64,000 nt of DNA, taken from positions 1 through 64,000 of the forward strand of contig NZ_JAMBOO010000008.1 in NCBI RefSeq assembly GCF_023715895.1, given 5' to 3'. The DNA is from Domibacillus indicus (GTDB lineage: Bacteria; Bacillota; Bacilli; Bacillales; Domibacillaceae). Both the position numbers and the translations under genes were made by a program. The notes under the pieces are model-generated. The model did not search any database, was not told where the DNA came from, and worked only from the letters and a program-made list of their open reading frames with translations. Shown here in pieces: positions 1 to 9,057 of the stretch; position 1 is the stretch's first letter, and each line of letters starts with the position of its first letter.

Positions 1-127
1 TGAATTCAGTGACTATGTCAACTGGTTTAACAAGCTGCGTATTCATGGAACACTAGGCTATGTAAGTCCGATTGAATACAAACAATCGTCCCTTAAAAAA
101 GCTGTCTGATTTAGTGTTGACAATCCA
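1..127 (+). mobile_element. 3' end of an IS3-family insertion sequence (truncated by window edge)
   Basis: Bases 2-109 encode the last 35 residues of an IS3/IS150-type OrfB transposase; WFNKLRIHGTLGYVSPIEY is the typical C-terminal signature. The reading frame is open from the window edge to a TGA at 107-109. The sequence TGTTGACAATCCA (about 115-127) is a plausible right terminal repeat because it ends in CA, as IS3 elements do. The next gene's ribosome binding site begins at base 128, so the element sits directly against it. The left end lies outside the window, so element name and completeness cannot be judged. Confidence 0.75.
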
Positions 128-145
128 AGGAGGAAATACAACTCT

Positions 146-508
146 ATGAAAAGATTGAGCCTGTACTTAGCCGCAACAGTGTTCTTTTTACTATCTTTAG
201 CCGGTTGTTCTGATAATCACGATACGGAAAAGAATGCTAAAGCAGACAGTTACACCAAAGTTAGGGAAAGTGCTTGGAGATTCCTTGAAGATAAAGGATG
301 GAACGATACTACAAAAGAAAACTGGCAGCGCGCTAAGGTAGAAAAGGTTGTTATTGATAATAGCTATGAGTTGTTAGATAAAACTTATAAAGGAAAAGAA
401 GCATTGTCTGTTTCCTTTGAAGATAACGAAAATGTAGTTGTTGGTACACCACTAATTTTAGTCGATGCTGATACAAACAAAGTAATTGGCTATATGCCAA
501 GTGAATAG
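146..508 (+). CDS. small putative lipoprotein
   Basis: A 120-residue protein with a clear lipoprotein signal peptide: basic MKR start, hydrophobic stretch and lipobox LAGC, so Cys21 would be lipidated and the protein anchored outside the membrane. The mature part is acidic and hydrophilic with no domain I recognise. A strong AGGAGG (128-133) precedes the ATG. The IS end abuts that RBS, so the native promoter is probably displaced and expression may depend on the element. A terminator follows at about 566-605. Confidence 0.75.
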   Translation: MKRLSLYLAATVFFLLSLAGCSDNHDTEKNAKADSYTKVRESAWRFLEDKGWNDTTKENWQRAKVEKVVIDNSYELLDKTYKGKEALSVSFEDNENVVVGTPLILVDADTNKVIGYMPSE

Positions 509-565
509 TAAAGATGTGGCCTTCACATGTACTATTAAGGAGTAAACCGGTAAAGTATTAGATAA

Positions 566-605
566 AACCTCATGCCTAAGTTATGCATGAGGTTCTTTGT
601 TTTTG
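566..605 (+). terminator. rho-independent terminator after the lipoprotein gene
   Basis: Ten-base arms AACCTCATGC and GCATGAGGTT with a 9-base loop are followed by TCTTTGTTTTTG. It closes the lipoprotein transcript and may also serve the convergent gene that ends at 613. Confidence 0.75.
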
Positions 606-612
606 TATGTTA

Positions 613-1296
613 TCATCCTTCAAACGAATGGAGTGTGATGTCTTTAAGACCCTTTAACTTAAAAAGTCCCCGTTCTTTTAAATATTCCGCAAAATAAAGG
701 TCTGCTTCTTTCTTTTCATCGTATGGTTTCTTAGATAGCACAAACCCTATTTTATCCTGAGAAGATATTTCTACACCGGAGATATACGCTTTGATGTTAT
801 GGGAAATAAAAAGTTCCTTCGCTGGAATAAGAAAGGATTTTATCAAATTGAGAAGCAGCTTCAGTTCAAACTCATATGTAAATCGTTCAATATTAGATAA
901 ATCGATGAACACAGCGCCTAAAAACCCCGTGTTATATACGTCTCGAAAACTGCCAATTCCGTCATATAGGTTTCTTTCAAGTAAGTAGTTATGAAAGTAA
1001 GCTTCTCCTTCTTTTTCTGTGAATTTCTGTTTGGAAAGAACGAGACCCAGCTTCTTTTGTCTTTTTAAATATACGCAAGCTAGATGTGCCGATATCCCAT
1101 GTTCATTGAAGATACTTGTCGATGCCTGCAACAATCCATTTAAGACATGGTGAACGATTTGTAACGACGCTCTTGGGAAATGATAGGCATTCTCTTCTAT
1201 TTCAATTGTATCGACAAAAGTGGCTCCTAAGAAACCGGTATTGGAAATAATAGGACTGCTTTTTCTTGTTCGTCCTGCACTTTTTCTTATCGACAT
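613..1296 (-). CDS. hypothetical protein made of two tandem copies of one domain
   Basis: About 227 residues. It consists of two homologous halves of roughly 100 residues, each starting NTGFLGA.F.D and ending in a conserved block (GLVLSKQKFTEKEGEAYF in the first, GFVLSKKPYDEKKEADLYF in the second, then a LLERN/LKERG helix). This is an internal duplication. I do not recognise the family; there are no membrane segments or signal peptide. The ATG at 1296 is chosen because GGAAGGG lies about 9 bases upstream; an ATG at 1314 overlaps that Shine-Dalgarno sequence. The gene is monocistronic and convergent with the lipoprotein gene. Confidence 0.7.
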   Translation of the reverse strand: MSIRKSAGRTRKSSPIISNTGFLGATFVDTIEIEENAYHFPRASLQIVHHVLNGLLQASTSIFNEHGISAHLACVYLKRQKKLGLVLSKQKFTEKEGEAYFHNYLLERNLYDGIGSFRDVYNTGFLGAVFIDLSNIERFTYEFELKLLLNLIKSFLIPAKELFISHNIKAYISGVEISSQDKIGFVLSKKPYDEKKEADLYFAEYLKERGLFKLKGLKDITLHSFEG

Positions 1297-1454
1297 CCAA
1301 TCATTCCCTTCCATCAGTAGTCATATCCAGTAAATACAAACATTTGTTCTCGTATTTATTATATCGTGACTCACTTTCCATGTAAATAGATAAACGGAAA
1401 AGAATTCTTCACTTTTTAGAAGGAAGGCCGCCTCGGCTAAAATGATTGAAAACA

Positions 1455-1489
1455 CAAAAAAAGGAACGCCTTTAAGAAAGGCATTCCTT
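1455..1489 (-). terminator. terminator of the 37-residue gene
   Basis: The hairpin AAGGAACGCCTTT...AAAGGCATTCCTT has a run of A on its left side, so on the minus strand it ends in a U tract. It lies 18 bases past the stop of the small gene at 1507-1620, supporting that gene as a real transcription unit. Confidence 0.7.
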
Positions 1490-1506
1490 TTAAATTTCTT
1501 ATGTCA

Positions 1507-1620
1507 TTATCGTGCTTCTGTTAGCATCATTAACTCTTCATCATTATCCATTTCAATAACACAATCCATTGTGTGAATATCTTTATCTTCGTGGTTCCCA
1601 TAATAAATCGTTATATTCAT
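1507..1620 (-). CDS. small acidic protein (37 residues), hypothetical
   Basis: It encodes MNITIYYGNHEDKDIHTMDC followed by 17 further residues, rich in Asp/Glu/Met. A good Shine-Dalgarno (AAGGAGAG) lies about 6 bases before the ATG and a terminator follows directly, so this is a credible short gene. No signal peptide or membrane segment. Function unknown. Confidence 0.6.
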   Translation of the reverse strand: MNITIYYGNHEDKDIHTMDCVIEMDNDEELMMLTEAR

Positions 1621-1719
1621 GATTCTCTCTCCTTATTGTAGGAATCCTAGAAAGTCCTTGTTGGATTTATTTATACCCTATTATAGCTTATTTTAAAAGC
1701 GACCACAATATTCTAGAAA

Positions 1720-1866
1720 ATGAAATCGAATACTTATTTTGCCGATTTAATTAATACAGGTACAATACCCTTAAAAGAAGAGATAGAGAAAAGACACATT
1801 CTATTTCAGTTGGACGATAGAAATACTTATATAGAAACAATGTTGAGCAAAATACTAATCGATTAA
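1720..1866 (+). other. possible short ORF or gene remnant (48 residues)
   Basis: An ATG opens a 48-codon frame to TAA at 1864-1866, followed by a hairpin (AAGACTGTCT ... GGCGGTCTTT, about 1868-1910) resembling a terminator. No convincing Shine-Dalgarno is present. It could be the 3' end of a decayed gene. Otherwise the 1621-2018 stretch holds only A+T-rich DNA. Confidence 0.3.
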
Positions 1867-2018
1867 AAAAGACTGTCTAGTGAGTTATTTTTACTACCAG
1901 GCGGTCTTTCGCTTAAAATTAAATCTTTTTCTTTATATTCCTTATCAGGGAGGAATAATAAATAAATTTAGCAAACTAAAGAAACAGAATTCTTTTAAAG
2001 AATTCGATGTTTTGTTAA

Positions 2019-2432
2019 GTATGTAGCGAAGCGCTTCTCCAATTATTCGGTAGGCGGGTAACTGGTTATAATTTCGACTATTTCATAGCAACACTGTTTG
2101 AGGAGCGGGAAATAGAACGTGAAAATATTAAATATTTGCTGGGGCATAGTGATAAAGAAAATATTGCGCGGTATCTTAAAAACGATAAACGTAAAATTTT
2201 TCAGCTAAGAACGGCTTTGACAGAAATTGAAGAAGAATTAGAAGGGGCTCTGCAGCAAAAATCGGATAAGGAACAAAGCAATAAACTTGCCGAGGTAACT
2301 GCGGAAAATGAGACAAAAGAGGTTCAAAGCAATGGAGATCTAAACTTATCTGCTGATGAATTAATGCGTATCTACACGACGCATCCAGATCTGTTTAAAA
2401 AATTGGTTTTAGCAAACAATGCAGCAAGTTAA
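2019..2432 (+). pseudogene. C-terminal remnant of a tyrosine recombinase/integrase
   Basis: The frame opens after a stop at 2016-2018 and reads through to TAA at 2430-2432. It contains an integrase C-terminal pattern: FIATLFEEREIERENIKYLLGH, that is the helix before the conserved LLGH motif. A long charged tail follows. The core-binding domain and the upstream catalytic Arg and Lys are absent. Translation from TTG at 2136 would give a 98-residue stub. It lies next to and convergent with an intact tyrosine recombinase, so it may be the relic of an older integrated element. Confidence 0.6.
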
Positions 2433-2468
2433 AAATAACTGTCTCATGAAAATGAGACAGTTATTTTT
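2431..2468. terminator. perfect bidirectional terminator between integrase relic and integrase
   Basis: Seventeen-base perfect arms (AAAAATAACTGTCTCAT / ATGAGACAGTTATTTTT) with a GAAA tetraloop. A and T runs at both ends allow it to terminate transcription from both sides. Confidence 0.85.
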
Positions 2469-3372
2469 ACTCTATTTTGAAAGAGTGGATGGCTTTCTTT
2501 TTTTGTTCAAAGTCAATGTGTGTATACATAGATGTCGTTGCTAAACTTTCATGCCCCAATAATTCTTGAAGGGTTTTAAGGTCAACTTTATCATCAGCCT
2601 GTTGCAATAATAACATCGCAAAAGTGTGCCTTAAATGATGAAGGGAAAACCGTTTCAGCGGCAGTCCGGCTTTTAATAAGATATCCTTGAATGTGACATG
2701 CAAGCCATGAGGAGTCATTTTGTCTCCATTTTTATTTAAAAAAACGGGTTCTGTATCATGTAATTGATGTGCTGCCAAATGTTCTTTATATTTATGAAAT
2801 AAAGGCACTACAATCATATGTAGAGGGAGGAGGCGCTCTTTTTTTCCTTTTCCAAATGCTCTAATGGTCTGATTGTCCAAATTCACTTGTTCCCAGATTG
2901 AATCAACAAGCTCCTGTCTGCGCATTCCAGACGTAGCCAGCAGCTTAAATAAAACGTTATTTCGATAGGCAAGCGGTCGTTCATCTTTTTCTAAAAAGCG
3001 GAAAAGCTTTTGTAGTTCTTCCAAAGACATATAAACAGGAAGATTTTTATCGGATTTCGGAGCTTGAATGCCTGCCACAAAGTCTGATTCCGTATAACGT
3101 TCTTTTAAACAAAATGAACTCAATGACTTTAAACAGGAAATGCGGCTCTGCAAGGTTCGGGGTTTGGCGTTATGATTCAATACTTGGTCCTGAATAAATC
3201 TCCGGCTTGTTGATGGTGTTAAATCATTCAGTTCCAGTGAGCGCTTATGACTACGCAAGAAGTCTTCGTAAGACCTTAAATCATTTGCGTAACCAACGAT
3301 AGTGTTTTTTGAATAACTTTTTTCCACTTCCAGTGACATTAAAAAATCATCGGTCGCTTGTGTGAAATTCAT
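2467..3372 (-). CDS. tyrosine recombinase (XerC/XerD-type integrase)
   Basis: About 301 residues, the family's usual length. The N-terminal SAM-like core-binding domain (about 1-90) is followed by the catalytic domain with all expected signatures: Arg in SGMRRQEL, Lys in GKGKKERLLPL, HHLRH, the His of LLGHESLATT and the Tyr nucleophile in SMYTH. It should cut and rejoin DNA at paired recognition sites. The ATG at 3372 is preferred because AAGG lies 9 bases upstream; a TTG three codons earlier touches the Shine-Dalgarno. It could be a mobile-element integrase or an extra Xer-like recombinase. Its arms resemble XerC/D more than large phage integrases. No attachment site was identified. Confidence 0.85.
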   Translation of the reverse strand: MNFTQATDDFLMSLEVEKSYSKNTIVGYANDLRSYEDFLRSHKRSLELNDLTPSTSRRFIQDQVLNHNAKPRTLQSRISCLKSLSSFCLKERYTESDFVAGIQAPKSDKNLPVYMSLEELQKLFRFLEKDERPLAYRNNVLFKLLATSGMRRQELVDSIWEQVNLDNQTIRAFGKGKKERLLPLHMIVVPLFHKYKEHLAAHQLHDTEPVFLNKNGDKMTPHGLHVTFKDILLKAGLPLKRFSLHHLRHTFAMLLLQQADDKVDLKTLQELLGHESLATTSMYTHIDFEQKKKAIHSFKIE

Positions 3373-3605
3373 GAGTAACAACCTTCAAAAAAGTTAATTA
3401 TCCGTACGCGCCTATGAATTATAAGACGTACATACGGGTTATGAGAGCAACCTCAAAGCTTATCTGGACAGACCTAATGATTATAGTCAACTTGGAGAGA
3501 GGGAAGTTTCTTATAACTAATATTTATAAAAACGTGGGGAAACCGGTTATAGTTCTATTTGATTTTTTTGAAGTTAACATAATATTTATTATAGAAAGTC
3601 GAATA

Positions 3606-3652
3606 TCTTTTTTCTCATTTTATAAGTAAACTTGTAACAATGAGAAAAAAGA
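3606..3652. repeat. 14-bp perfect inverted repeat upstream of the integrase
   Basis: TCTTTTTTCTCATT and AATGAGAAAAAAGA are separated by 19 bases. It could be a terminator or a recombinase recognition site. The surrounding 3373-3707 stretch has no convincing gene. Confidence 0.5.
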
Positions 3653-3707
3653 GAAATTTTACGTTTCAGTTTTTATCCAGCCCTGGATCCATTTATTTGT
3701 TTTTGTT

Positions 3708-4028
3708 TTAAGCGATTTTTGTTTTCCGTACTCGTGGTCGATTAATCATTCCTGTGCAGCAAAAACATTCGGTATGCCATTGATAATCTTCATGGTCTTC
3801 AGGAAACTGGACATTGGAGACGAGCACCGATTCAAGTCTGTGTATAATAATATCTTCTACAGCAATCACAAAAATGCTGCGGCCGCTTTTTAATTCGATT
3901 TCAACCACTTTCTCCGCGCTGCCTTCCAGATCACTGGAAGGGATTTCAATGGCAATTCCAAGCTCTTCATGGTACCATTCGCGTGCTGTCCGCTTAAACG
4001 CTAATCCATCTGTCAGCAGCTTGTTGAA
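3708..4028 (-). pseudogene. remnant of a nucleotidyltransferase-like (DUF6036-type) protein
   Basis: An open frame without a start (preceded in frame by TAA at 4029-4031) encodes REWYHEELGIAIEIPSSDLE and then VEIELKSGRSIFVIAVEDII. This matches the middle and end of small nucleotidyltransferase-like proteins, where a GR.I.V..VEDLI..R pattern follows the EIP segment. The N-terminal half with the nucleotidyltransferase motif is missing and the C terminus after EDYQWHTEC looks frameshifted. I judge it a 5'-truncated relic; the family assignment is from memory of the pattern. Confidence 0.45.
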
Positions 4029-4080
4029 TTACTCTCATTATCTTTTTTATGAAAACAAGAAAAAAAGGCTATACGTCATA

Positions 4081-4110
4081 AAGCTGCTTTCCTTTCTAGG
4101 AAAGCAGCTT
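4081..4110. terminator. hairpin downstream of gdh
   Basis: Twelve-base perfect arms AAGCTGCTTTCC / GGAAAGCAGCTT lie 9 bases past the gdh stop codon. The T-rich tract on the minus strand lies about 15 bases further on, so it may be a terminator or mRNA-stabilising 3' hairpin. Confidence 0.6.
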
Positions 4111-4118
4111 TATTGGGT

Positions 4119-4925
<807 letters not shown>

Positions 4926-5786
4926 TTACGTTTTTGTAAAACCGATGAGCACGCCGCCGGCTGCGATAAGCAGGCAGCCTGCCAGCACAAGGACAAGCTG
5001 TTTTTTCGTTTTCTTTTCTCCTAATAGAAAAATGCCGCCCAGTGTTGAGATAATAACGCCCGTTTGAGACAAGGAAAAGCTGGTGGCTACGCCGATCCGC
5101 GGTATGGATAAAAGCAGTCCGAGATTGCCAATGCCCCAAAGAATGCCAGACAAAGTATTGCGTAAAGCATATTTGTTAAAGGGCTTATGTTTAAGCGTCA
5201 GCAGCACGGCACCGATAAACATCCCGATTGCTTGAGGCAGAATAGCGGCCCAGCTGTCGATGTTAAACCAGCGGATGATCACGACGTAGAGCAGGTAGCC
5301 CGCTGTCGAAATGAGCAGCAGAAGCAACCCTTTCCGCCGGCTGCCTGATTCTTTACTTGGGTCTTCTCCGCCTCCTGTAATCGATGTCAGCACGACCCCT
5401 GTGATAATCAGTACGATCGATATAATCCCTAGTAAAACCGCTGTAGCAGTCGTCCACTCTTTAAAGACAATAACGCCAAAAAGAGTCGTAGCGGCCAGCT
5501 GCATACCAGTAGAAATCGGCACTGCTTTTGAAACACCAAGATGCGGTACACTGCCGAGCTGGTTTTTCTGGCCAACCGCCCAGAAAAGGCCGGAGACAAC
5601 ACCCGCCATCCAAGCAGTTGTATTCACAAAAGGCTGTGCCCACAGATACATACCGAAAGCAAAAACAAGCGCTCCGATGGTAATGCCGAGAGTCTGGCTA
5701 TGAGAATCGCCGCCTAATTTTACGCTCACCAGTACGATACTTCCCCATGTCAAAGCAGGAAGAAGTGCAATTAAAATCGTTATCAT
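4926..5786 (-). CDS. glcU: glucose uptake permease GlcU (GRP transporter family)
   Basis: About 286 residues, nearly all hydrophobic, with roughly ten membrane spans and an internal two-fold repeat typical of the GRP/DMT family. Motifs ALLPALTWGS, GVSKAVPISTGMQL and IGVATSFSLSQTGVIISTLGGIFLLGE match Bacillus GlcU. The ATG at 5786 is preceded by GAGGGAC; the frame extends further upstream but the extension is hydrophilic and lacks an RBS. It likely imports glucose by proton symport and supplies the adjacent glucose dehydrogenase. Confidence 0.88.
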   Translation of the reverse strand: MITILIALLPALTWGSIVLVSVKLGGDSHSQTLGITIGALVFAFGMYLWAQPFVNTTAWMAGVVSGLFWAVGQKNQLGSVPHLGVSKAVPISTGMQLAATTLFGVIVFKEWTTATAVLLGIISIVLIITGVVLTSITGGGEDPSKESGSRRKGLLLLLISTAGYLLYVVIIRWFNIDSWAAILPQAIGMFIGAVLLTLKHKPFNKYALRNTLSGILWGIGNLGLLLSIPRIGVATSFSLSQTGVIISTLGGIFLLGEKKTKKQLVLVLAGCLLIAAGGVLIGFTKT

Positions 5787-5885
5787 TCTAAGTCCCTCAG
5801 TTCTTCTGTTGTTGGACATCCACGGGTTATGAGCGTTCCATCTATACAGAAGGTAGCTTTTGTCCAATGGAAAACGATTATACGC

Positions 5886-5914
5886 AAAAAAAACGCTTAG
5901 TCTTAAACTAAGCG
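5886..5914 (-). terminator. terminator of the small CxxC protein gene
   Basis: Arms CGCTTAGT / ACTAAGCG are followed on the minus strand by eight U. It separates the gene at 5992-6186 from glcU. Confidence 0.75.
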
Positions 5915-5991
5915 AATCGGCAGAGCCATATTGTTGTGAAAGCGTATACAAAATTCTGTGAAGAAGGAGATCCTTGCTGTGCACCGGCGGT

Positions 5992-6186
5992 TTAGGCGTG
6001 CCGTTGATCTGATGTTTCATCATTCATAACCTGCTCAGCCCGGCCAATATAGTGCACGCCTTCCATCAGCTGCGAAGCATCACAAATTAAATGAACAAGC
6101 GTTTCTTTTTTCGTCCAGGCAATTAAGTCATTCGCCAGAATAGGCTTTTGGCATTTGCTGCAGCACCAGTTTATGTTTCGATTCAT
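5992..6186 (-). CDS. small CxxC (zinc-binding?) protein
   Basis: About 64 residues from the ATG at 6186; a start at 6219 would add 11. The pattern CCSKCQKPI...D.I...K..TLVHLICDAS has two Cys pairs and a His that could bind zinc. It resembles the 60-residue protein at 19564-19746 in this window (CRRCQEEI, then SIVHLYCGAW), so the two are probable paralogues. No known function. Followed by its own terminator. Confidence 0.6.
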   Translation of the reverse strand: MNRNINWCCSKCQKPILANDLIAWTKKETLVHLICDASQLMEGVHYIGRAEQVMNDETSDQRHA

Positions 6187-6379
6187 TTTTTCCACGCACC
6201 CTTTTTTTCTTTCTATCATACTGTTCCATGAAAGAAAAGCGTGTCAAACGACAACCGATTTTTTTGGCATGTTTTGTCGATTGCTTTTCTTTGTTCTACA
6301 CGGTCGCACGGACACATTACCCTGCTGGTACATATGATGAAGAGCAGGATTCAATTTTAATGAGCGGAGGAGAAACGAT

Positions 6380-7069
6380 ATGTATTGGCATCCTTATTAC
6401 GGTTTTTATAGCATGATGCCTTATGAAGATGTTCCAGCCAACGTGATCAGCGCGCAGGGGCAGCCAGACAGATTAGGACGTCGCTGGATTGTTCAAGAAG
6501 GTGCCTGGCGGGCTGTCTGGACGCGGCGTGGAAACAGCAACGTATTCGATGGGCGCTGGTCTCAGGCAGGCCAGGCTGATATTACAGCAGTACTGACGAT
6601 TTATATACAGGGTTCCTTTGTTTTTATTTTACGGCGCAACAGCAGTGATGGAAATAACTGCAACTACACGGGAACTTTCGGTGCTGGCGGGCGGACAGCC
6701 AGCGGACAATTTTTTTGTAATCGCGGCGGCGGCACGTGGAGTGCAGTGATTGAACAGCGCCAGCAGCCCGATCGGGACCGGCTCGGCCGGAGATGGGATG
6801 TGCAGGAAGGCGCCTGGCGCGGTGTATGGACACGGCGCGGGAACAGCAACGTCTTTGACGGGAGATGGACACAGCCCGGTCAAACGCCTGTTACAGCTAT
6901 TTTAACGATTACGCTGCAAGGCAACAACGTTCGCATTCAAAGACGAAACAGCAGCGACGGAAACAACTGTGACTACAGAGGCACAATGTCTGCAGACGGC
7001 AGAAGGGCTTCCGGCCAATTCACCTGTGACCGCGGCGGCGGCAGCTGGAGCGCCACGATAACCCAGTAA
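6380..7069 (+). CDS. protein with two tandem Trp/Arg-rich ~95-residue repeats
   Basis: A 229-residue protein with a Tyr/Met-rich head (MYWHPYYGFYSMMPYEDVPA) and two near-identical repeats, each containing DRLGRRW.VQEGAWR.VWTRRGN SNVFDGRW, then NSSDGNNC.Y and SGQF.C.RGGG.WSA. Each repeat keeps two Cys that may form a disulphide. There is no signal peptide or membrane segment. The repeats look like beta-sandwich or barrel modules. The head resembles those of spore-coat-like proteins, but that is only an impression. GGAGG precedes the ATG; a terminator follows at 7073-7104. Repeat unity suggests a recent duplication. Confidence 0.75.
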   Translation: MYWHPYYGFYSMMPYEDVPANVISAQGQPDRLGRRWIVQEGAWRAVWTRRGNSNVFDGRWSQAGQADITAVLTIYIQGSFVFILRRNSSDGNNCNYTGTFGAGGRTASGQFFCNRGGGTWSAVIEQRQQPDRDRLGRRWDVQEGAWRGVWTRRGNSNVFDGRWTQPGQTPVTAILTITLQGNNVRIQRRNSSDGNNCDYRGTMSADGRRASGQFTCDRGGGSWSATITQ

Positions 7070-7072
7070 CGC

Positions 7073-7104
7073 AAAAAGGCTTCCGGACAACCGGAAGCCT
7101 TTTG
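7073..7104. terminator. bidirectional terminator between the repeat protein and yfmR
   Basis: The hairpin AAAAGGCTTCCGG-ACAA-CCGGAAGCCTTTT serves both convergent genes. Confidence 0.85.
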
Positions 7105-7105
7105 A

Positions 7106-8983
7106 TTATTCGCCTGCTTTTTCTGCTAAGTATTCCCATCTTTCTAGCATGTGGTCAAGCTTTTCTTTGATTTCTGTTTCTTCTGCCATTAACAAATTTA
7201 ATTTCCCAAAATCACTTCCAGCAGTCGCCATTTCCTCTGAGATGGCCGCAAGCCGCTGCTCCGCGGCTTCCATGTCATCCTCAATCGTTTCCCATTCGCG
7301 AGTTTCCGAATAAGACATTTTCTTTTTTCGTTCCGGGCGCGGCGGTGCAGCTGCCACTTTTGGCTTCGCTTCTTCAGCAGGTGCCTCCTGCTTTTCTTCC
7401 AGAAACTCAGAGTAGCTTCCATAGTAAAAATCGACGATACCCTGGCCTTTGAAAACAAGCAGCTGCTGGCACACTTTATCAAGGAAATAGCGGTCATGGG
7501 ATACCGTTACCACAACACCCGAAAAATGCTCCAGATAGTCTTCTAAAATCGTCAGGGTCTGCGTATCGAGATCATTCGTCGGTTCGTCTAATAAAAGAAC
7601 GTTTGGTGCAGACATTAAAATATTCAATAAATAAAGGCGCCGCTTTTCCCCGCCTGAAAGCTTTCGGATCAATGTGCCATGCGTATGCATAGGAAACAAA
7701 AACTTCTCCAGCATTTGTGCGGCTGAAACAAAGCTGCCGTCTTTAAGCTGAATCGATTCGGCTGTTTCCCGAATGTACTCGATCATCCGCATGTTCTCGT
7801 CCATGTCTTCGTTTTCCTGTGTATAGTATCCGATTTTCACAGTCTGCCCCTGGTCAAGACTGCCGGCATCTACCGTCTCCCGGCCGGCAATAATATTAAG
7901 CAGTGTTGATTTCCCGCTGCCGTTGCGACCGACAATTCCAATCCGGTCCCCGCGTTTAAACAAAAAAGAAAAATCGTTCAAGATCGTCTGGCTGCCAAAT
8001 GATTTTTCAATGTTTTGAAGCTCCAGCACTTTTTTGCCAAGACGGGCGCCGCCAAGGTCCATTTGAAGTGATTCATTGCTGTGCTTCTGTTTTACTTCCG
8101 CATCCAGGACTTCAAAGCGCTGAATACGGGCTTTTTGTTTGGTTGTGCGGGCTTTGGCTCCTTTGCGCATCCAGGCAAGCTCTTTTTTAAACAAACTTTC
8201 TTTTTTTCCCTGCTCAAGCGTCTCGTTTTCTTCCCGAATAGCTTTTGCTTCGAGGAAGTCTGCATAATTGCCTTTGTACTCATACAAATTCCCACGCTCA
8301 AGCTCCCAAATTTTATCCGCGACGGCATCGAGAAAATACCGGTCATGCGTGACAAACAGCACCGCTTTCTGCGATTTCTTTAAGTATTCCTGAAGCCATT
8401 TAATACTGTCATAGTCCAAGTGGTTCGTCGGCTCATCCAAAATAAGCAGATCTGGTGTTTCAATGAGCGTTTTAGCAAGAGCAGCCCGCTTTTTTTGGCC
8501 GCCGGACAGTTCAGACAGCTTTTGCCCAAAATTCGGCAGGCCCAGCTTGGTTAAGATCGTTTTGGCTTCCGCACTTGTATCCCATGCGCCCAGGTCATCC
8601 ATTCGCTGCTGCTGCTTCATAAGCTCCTGCTGCACCGATTCGTCTTCGGCATTTTCCTGCAGCCGAAGAAGCGTCCGCTCATACTCTTTAATCGCCGAAA
8701 AAACCGGTGATTGGCTGGCATATAAATAATCCATAATGGTCATATTCTCATTAAAATCCGGATTTTGGGACAGGTAGGAAATCGAATAGTCATTCGGATG
8801 ATCCTTTTTCCCTTCGTCCCAGTCATCCAGGCCGGCAATCACGTTTAAAAGTGTTGTTTTGCCAGTTCCATTGATACCGAGAATACCAATTTTATCTCCT
8901 TCTGTGATCGAAAAAGAAATATGCTGAAACAGCTCTTTCTCCCCTACTGTTTTTGTTACGCCTTCCATTGTAAAAACGTTCAT
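7106..8983 (-). CDS. yfmR: ABC-F family ATPase (YfmR/Uup type)
   Basis: About 625 residues with two ATP-binding domains: Walker A GINGTGKTT and GRNGSGKST, signatures LSGGQKKR and LSGGEKRR, Walker B LLILDEPTN and VLLLDEPTN. An arginine/lysine-rich linker (MRKGAKARTTKQKARI) lies between them and a C-terminal coiled coil after about residue 550. No membrane segments, so it is a ribosome-associated translation factor rather than a transporter. In B. subtilis, YfmR has been linked to relief of ribosome stalling together with EF-P. The ATG at 8983 has AAAGGGG 6 bases upstream; an upstream ATG at 9016 lacks this. Confidence 0.88.
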   Translation of the reverse strand: MNVFTMEGVTKTVGEKELFQHISFSITEGDKIGILGINGTGKTTLLNVIAGLDDWDEGKKDHPNDYSISYLSQNPDFNENMTIMDYLYASQSPVFSAIKEYERTLLRLQENAEDESVQQELMKQQQRMDDLGAWDTSAEAKTILTKLGLPNFGQKLSELSGGQKKRAALAKTLIETPDLLILDEPTNHLDYDSIKWLQEYLKKSQKAVLFVTHDRYFLDAVADKIWELERGNLYEYKGNYADFLEAKAIREENETLEQGKKESLFKKELAWMRKGAKARTTKQKARIQRFEVLDAEVKQKHSNESLQMDLGGARLGKKVLELQNIEKSFGSQTILNDFSFLFKRGDRIGIVGRNGSGKSTLLNIIAGRETVDAGSLDQGQTVKIGYYTQENEDMDENMRMIEYIRETAESIQLKDGSFVSAAQMLEKFLFPMHTHGTLIRKLSGGEKRRLYLLNILMSAPNVLLLDEPTNDLDTQTLTILEDYLEHFSGVVVTVSHDRYFLDKVCQQLLVFKGQGIVDFYYGSYSEFLEEKQEAPAEEAKPKVAAAPPRPERKKKMSYSETREWETIEDDMEAAEQRLAAISEEMATAGSDFGKLNLLMAEETEIKEKLDHMLERWEYLAEKAGE

Positions 8984-9033
8984 GGTTTTCCCCTTTTCAT
9001 GCTGGTCTTTTTTCATTTTACCATTCTTCCCTG

Positions 9034-9039
9034 TATAAT
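9034..9039 (+). promoter_or_regulatory. probable -10 element of ypsA
   Basis: A perfect TATAAT lies 19 bases before the ypsA start codon in a 60-base divergent gap shared with yfmR. The -35 region is weak (TTTTCA-like). Confidence 0.45.
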
Positions 9040-9057
9040 GGACCCGAGGTGGTTGAA

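Noticed and set aside
3414-3629. 71-codon plus-strand frame
   Set aside because: No RBS, low-complexity A+T-rich translation and overlap with an inverted repeat; unlikely to be a gene.
5787-5885. Forespore sigma-G promoter of glcU-gdh
   Set aside because: Only a TATAAT-like and a TGTATA-like element with wrong spacing were seen; not supported.
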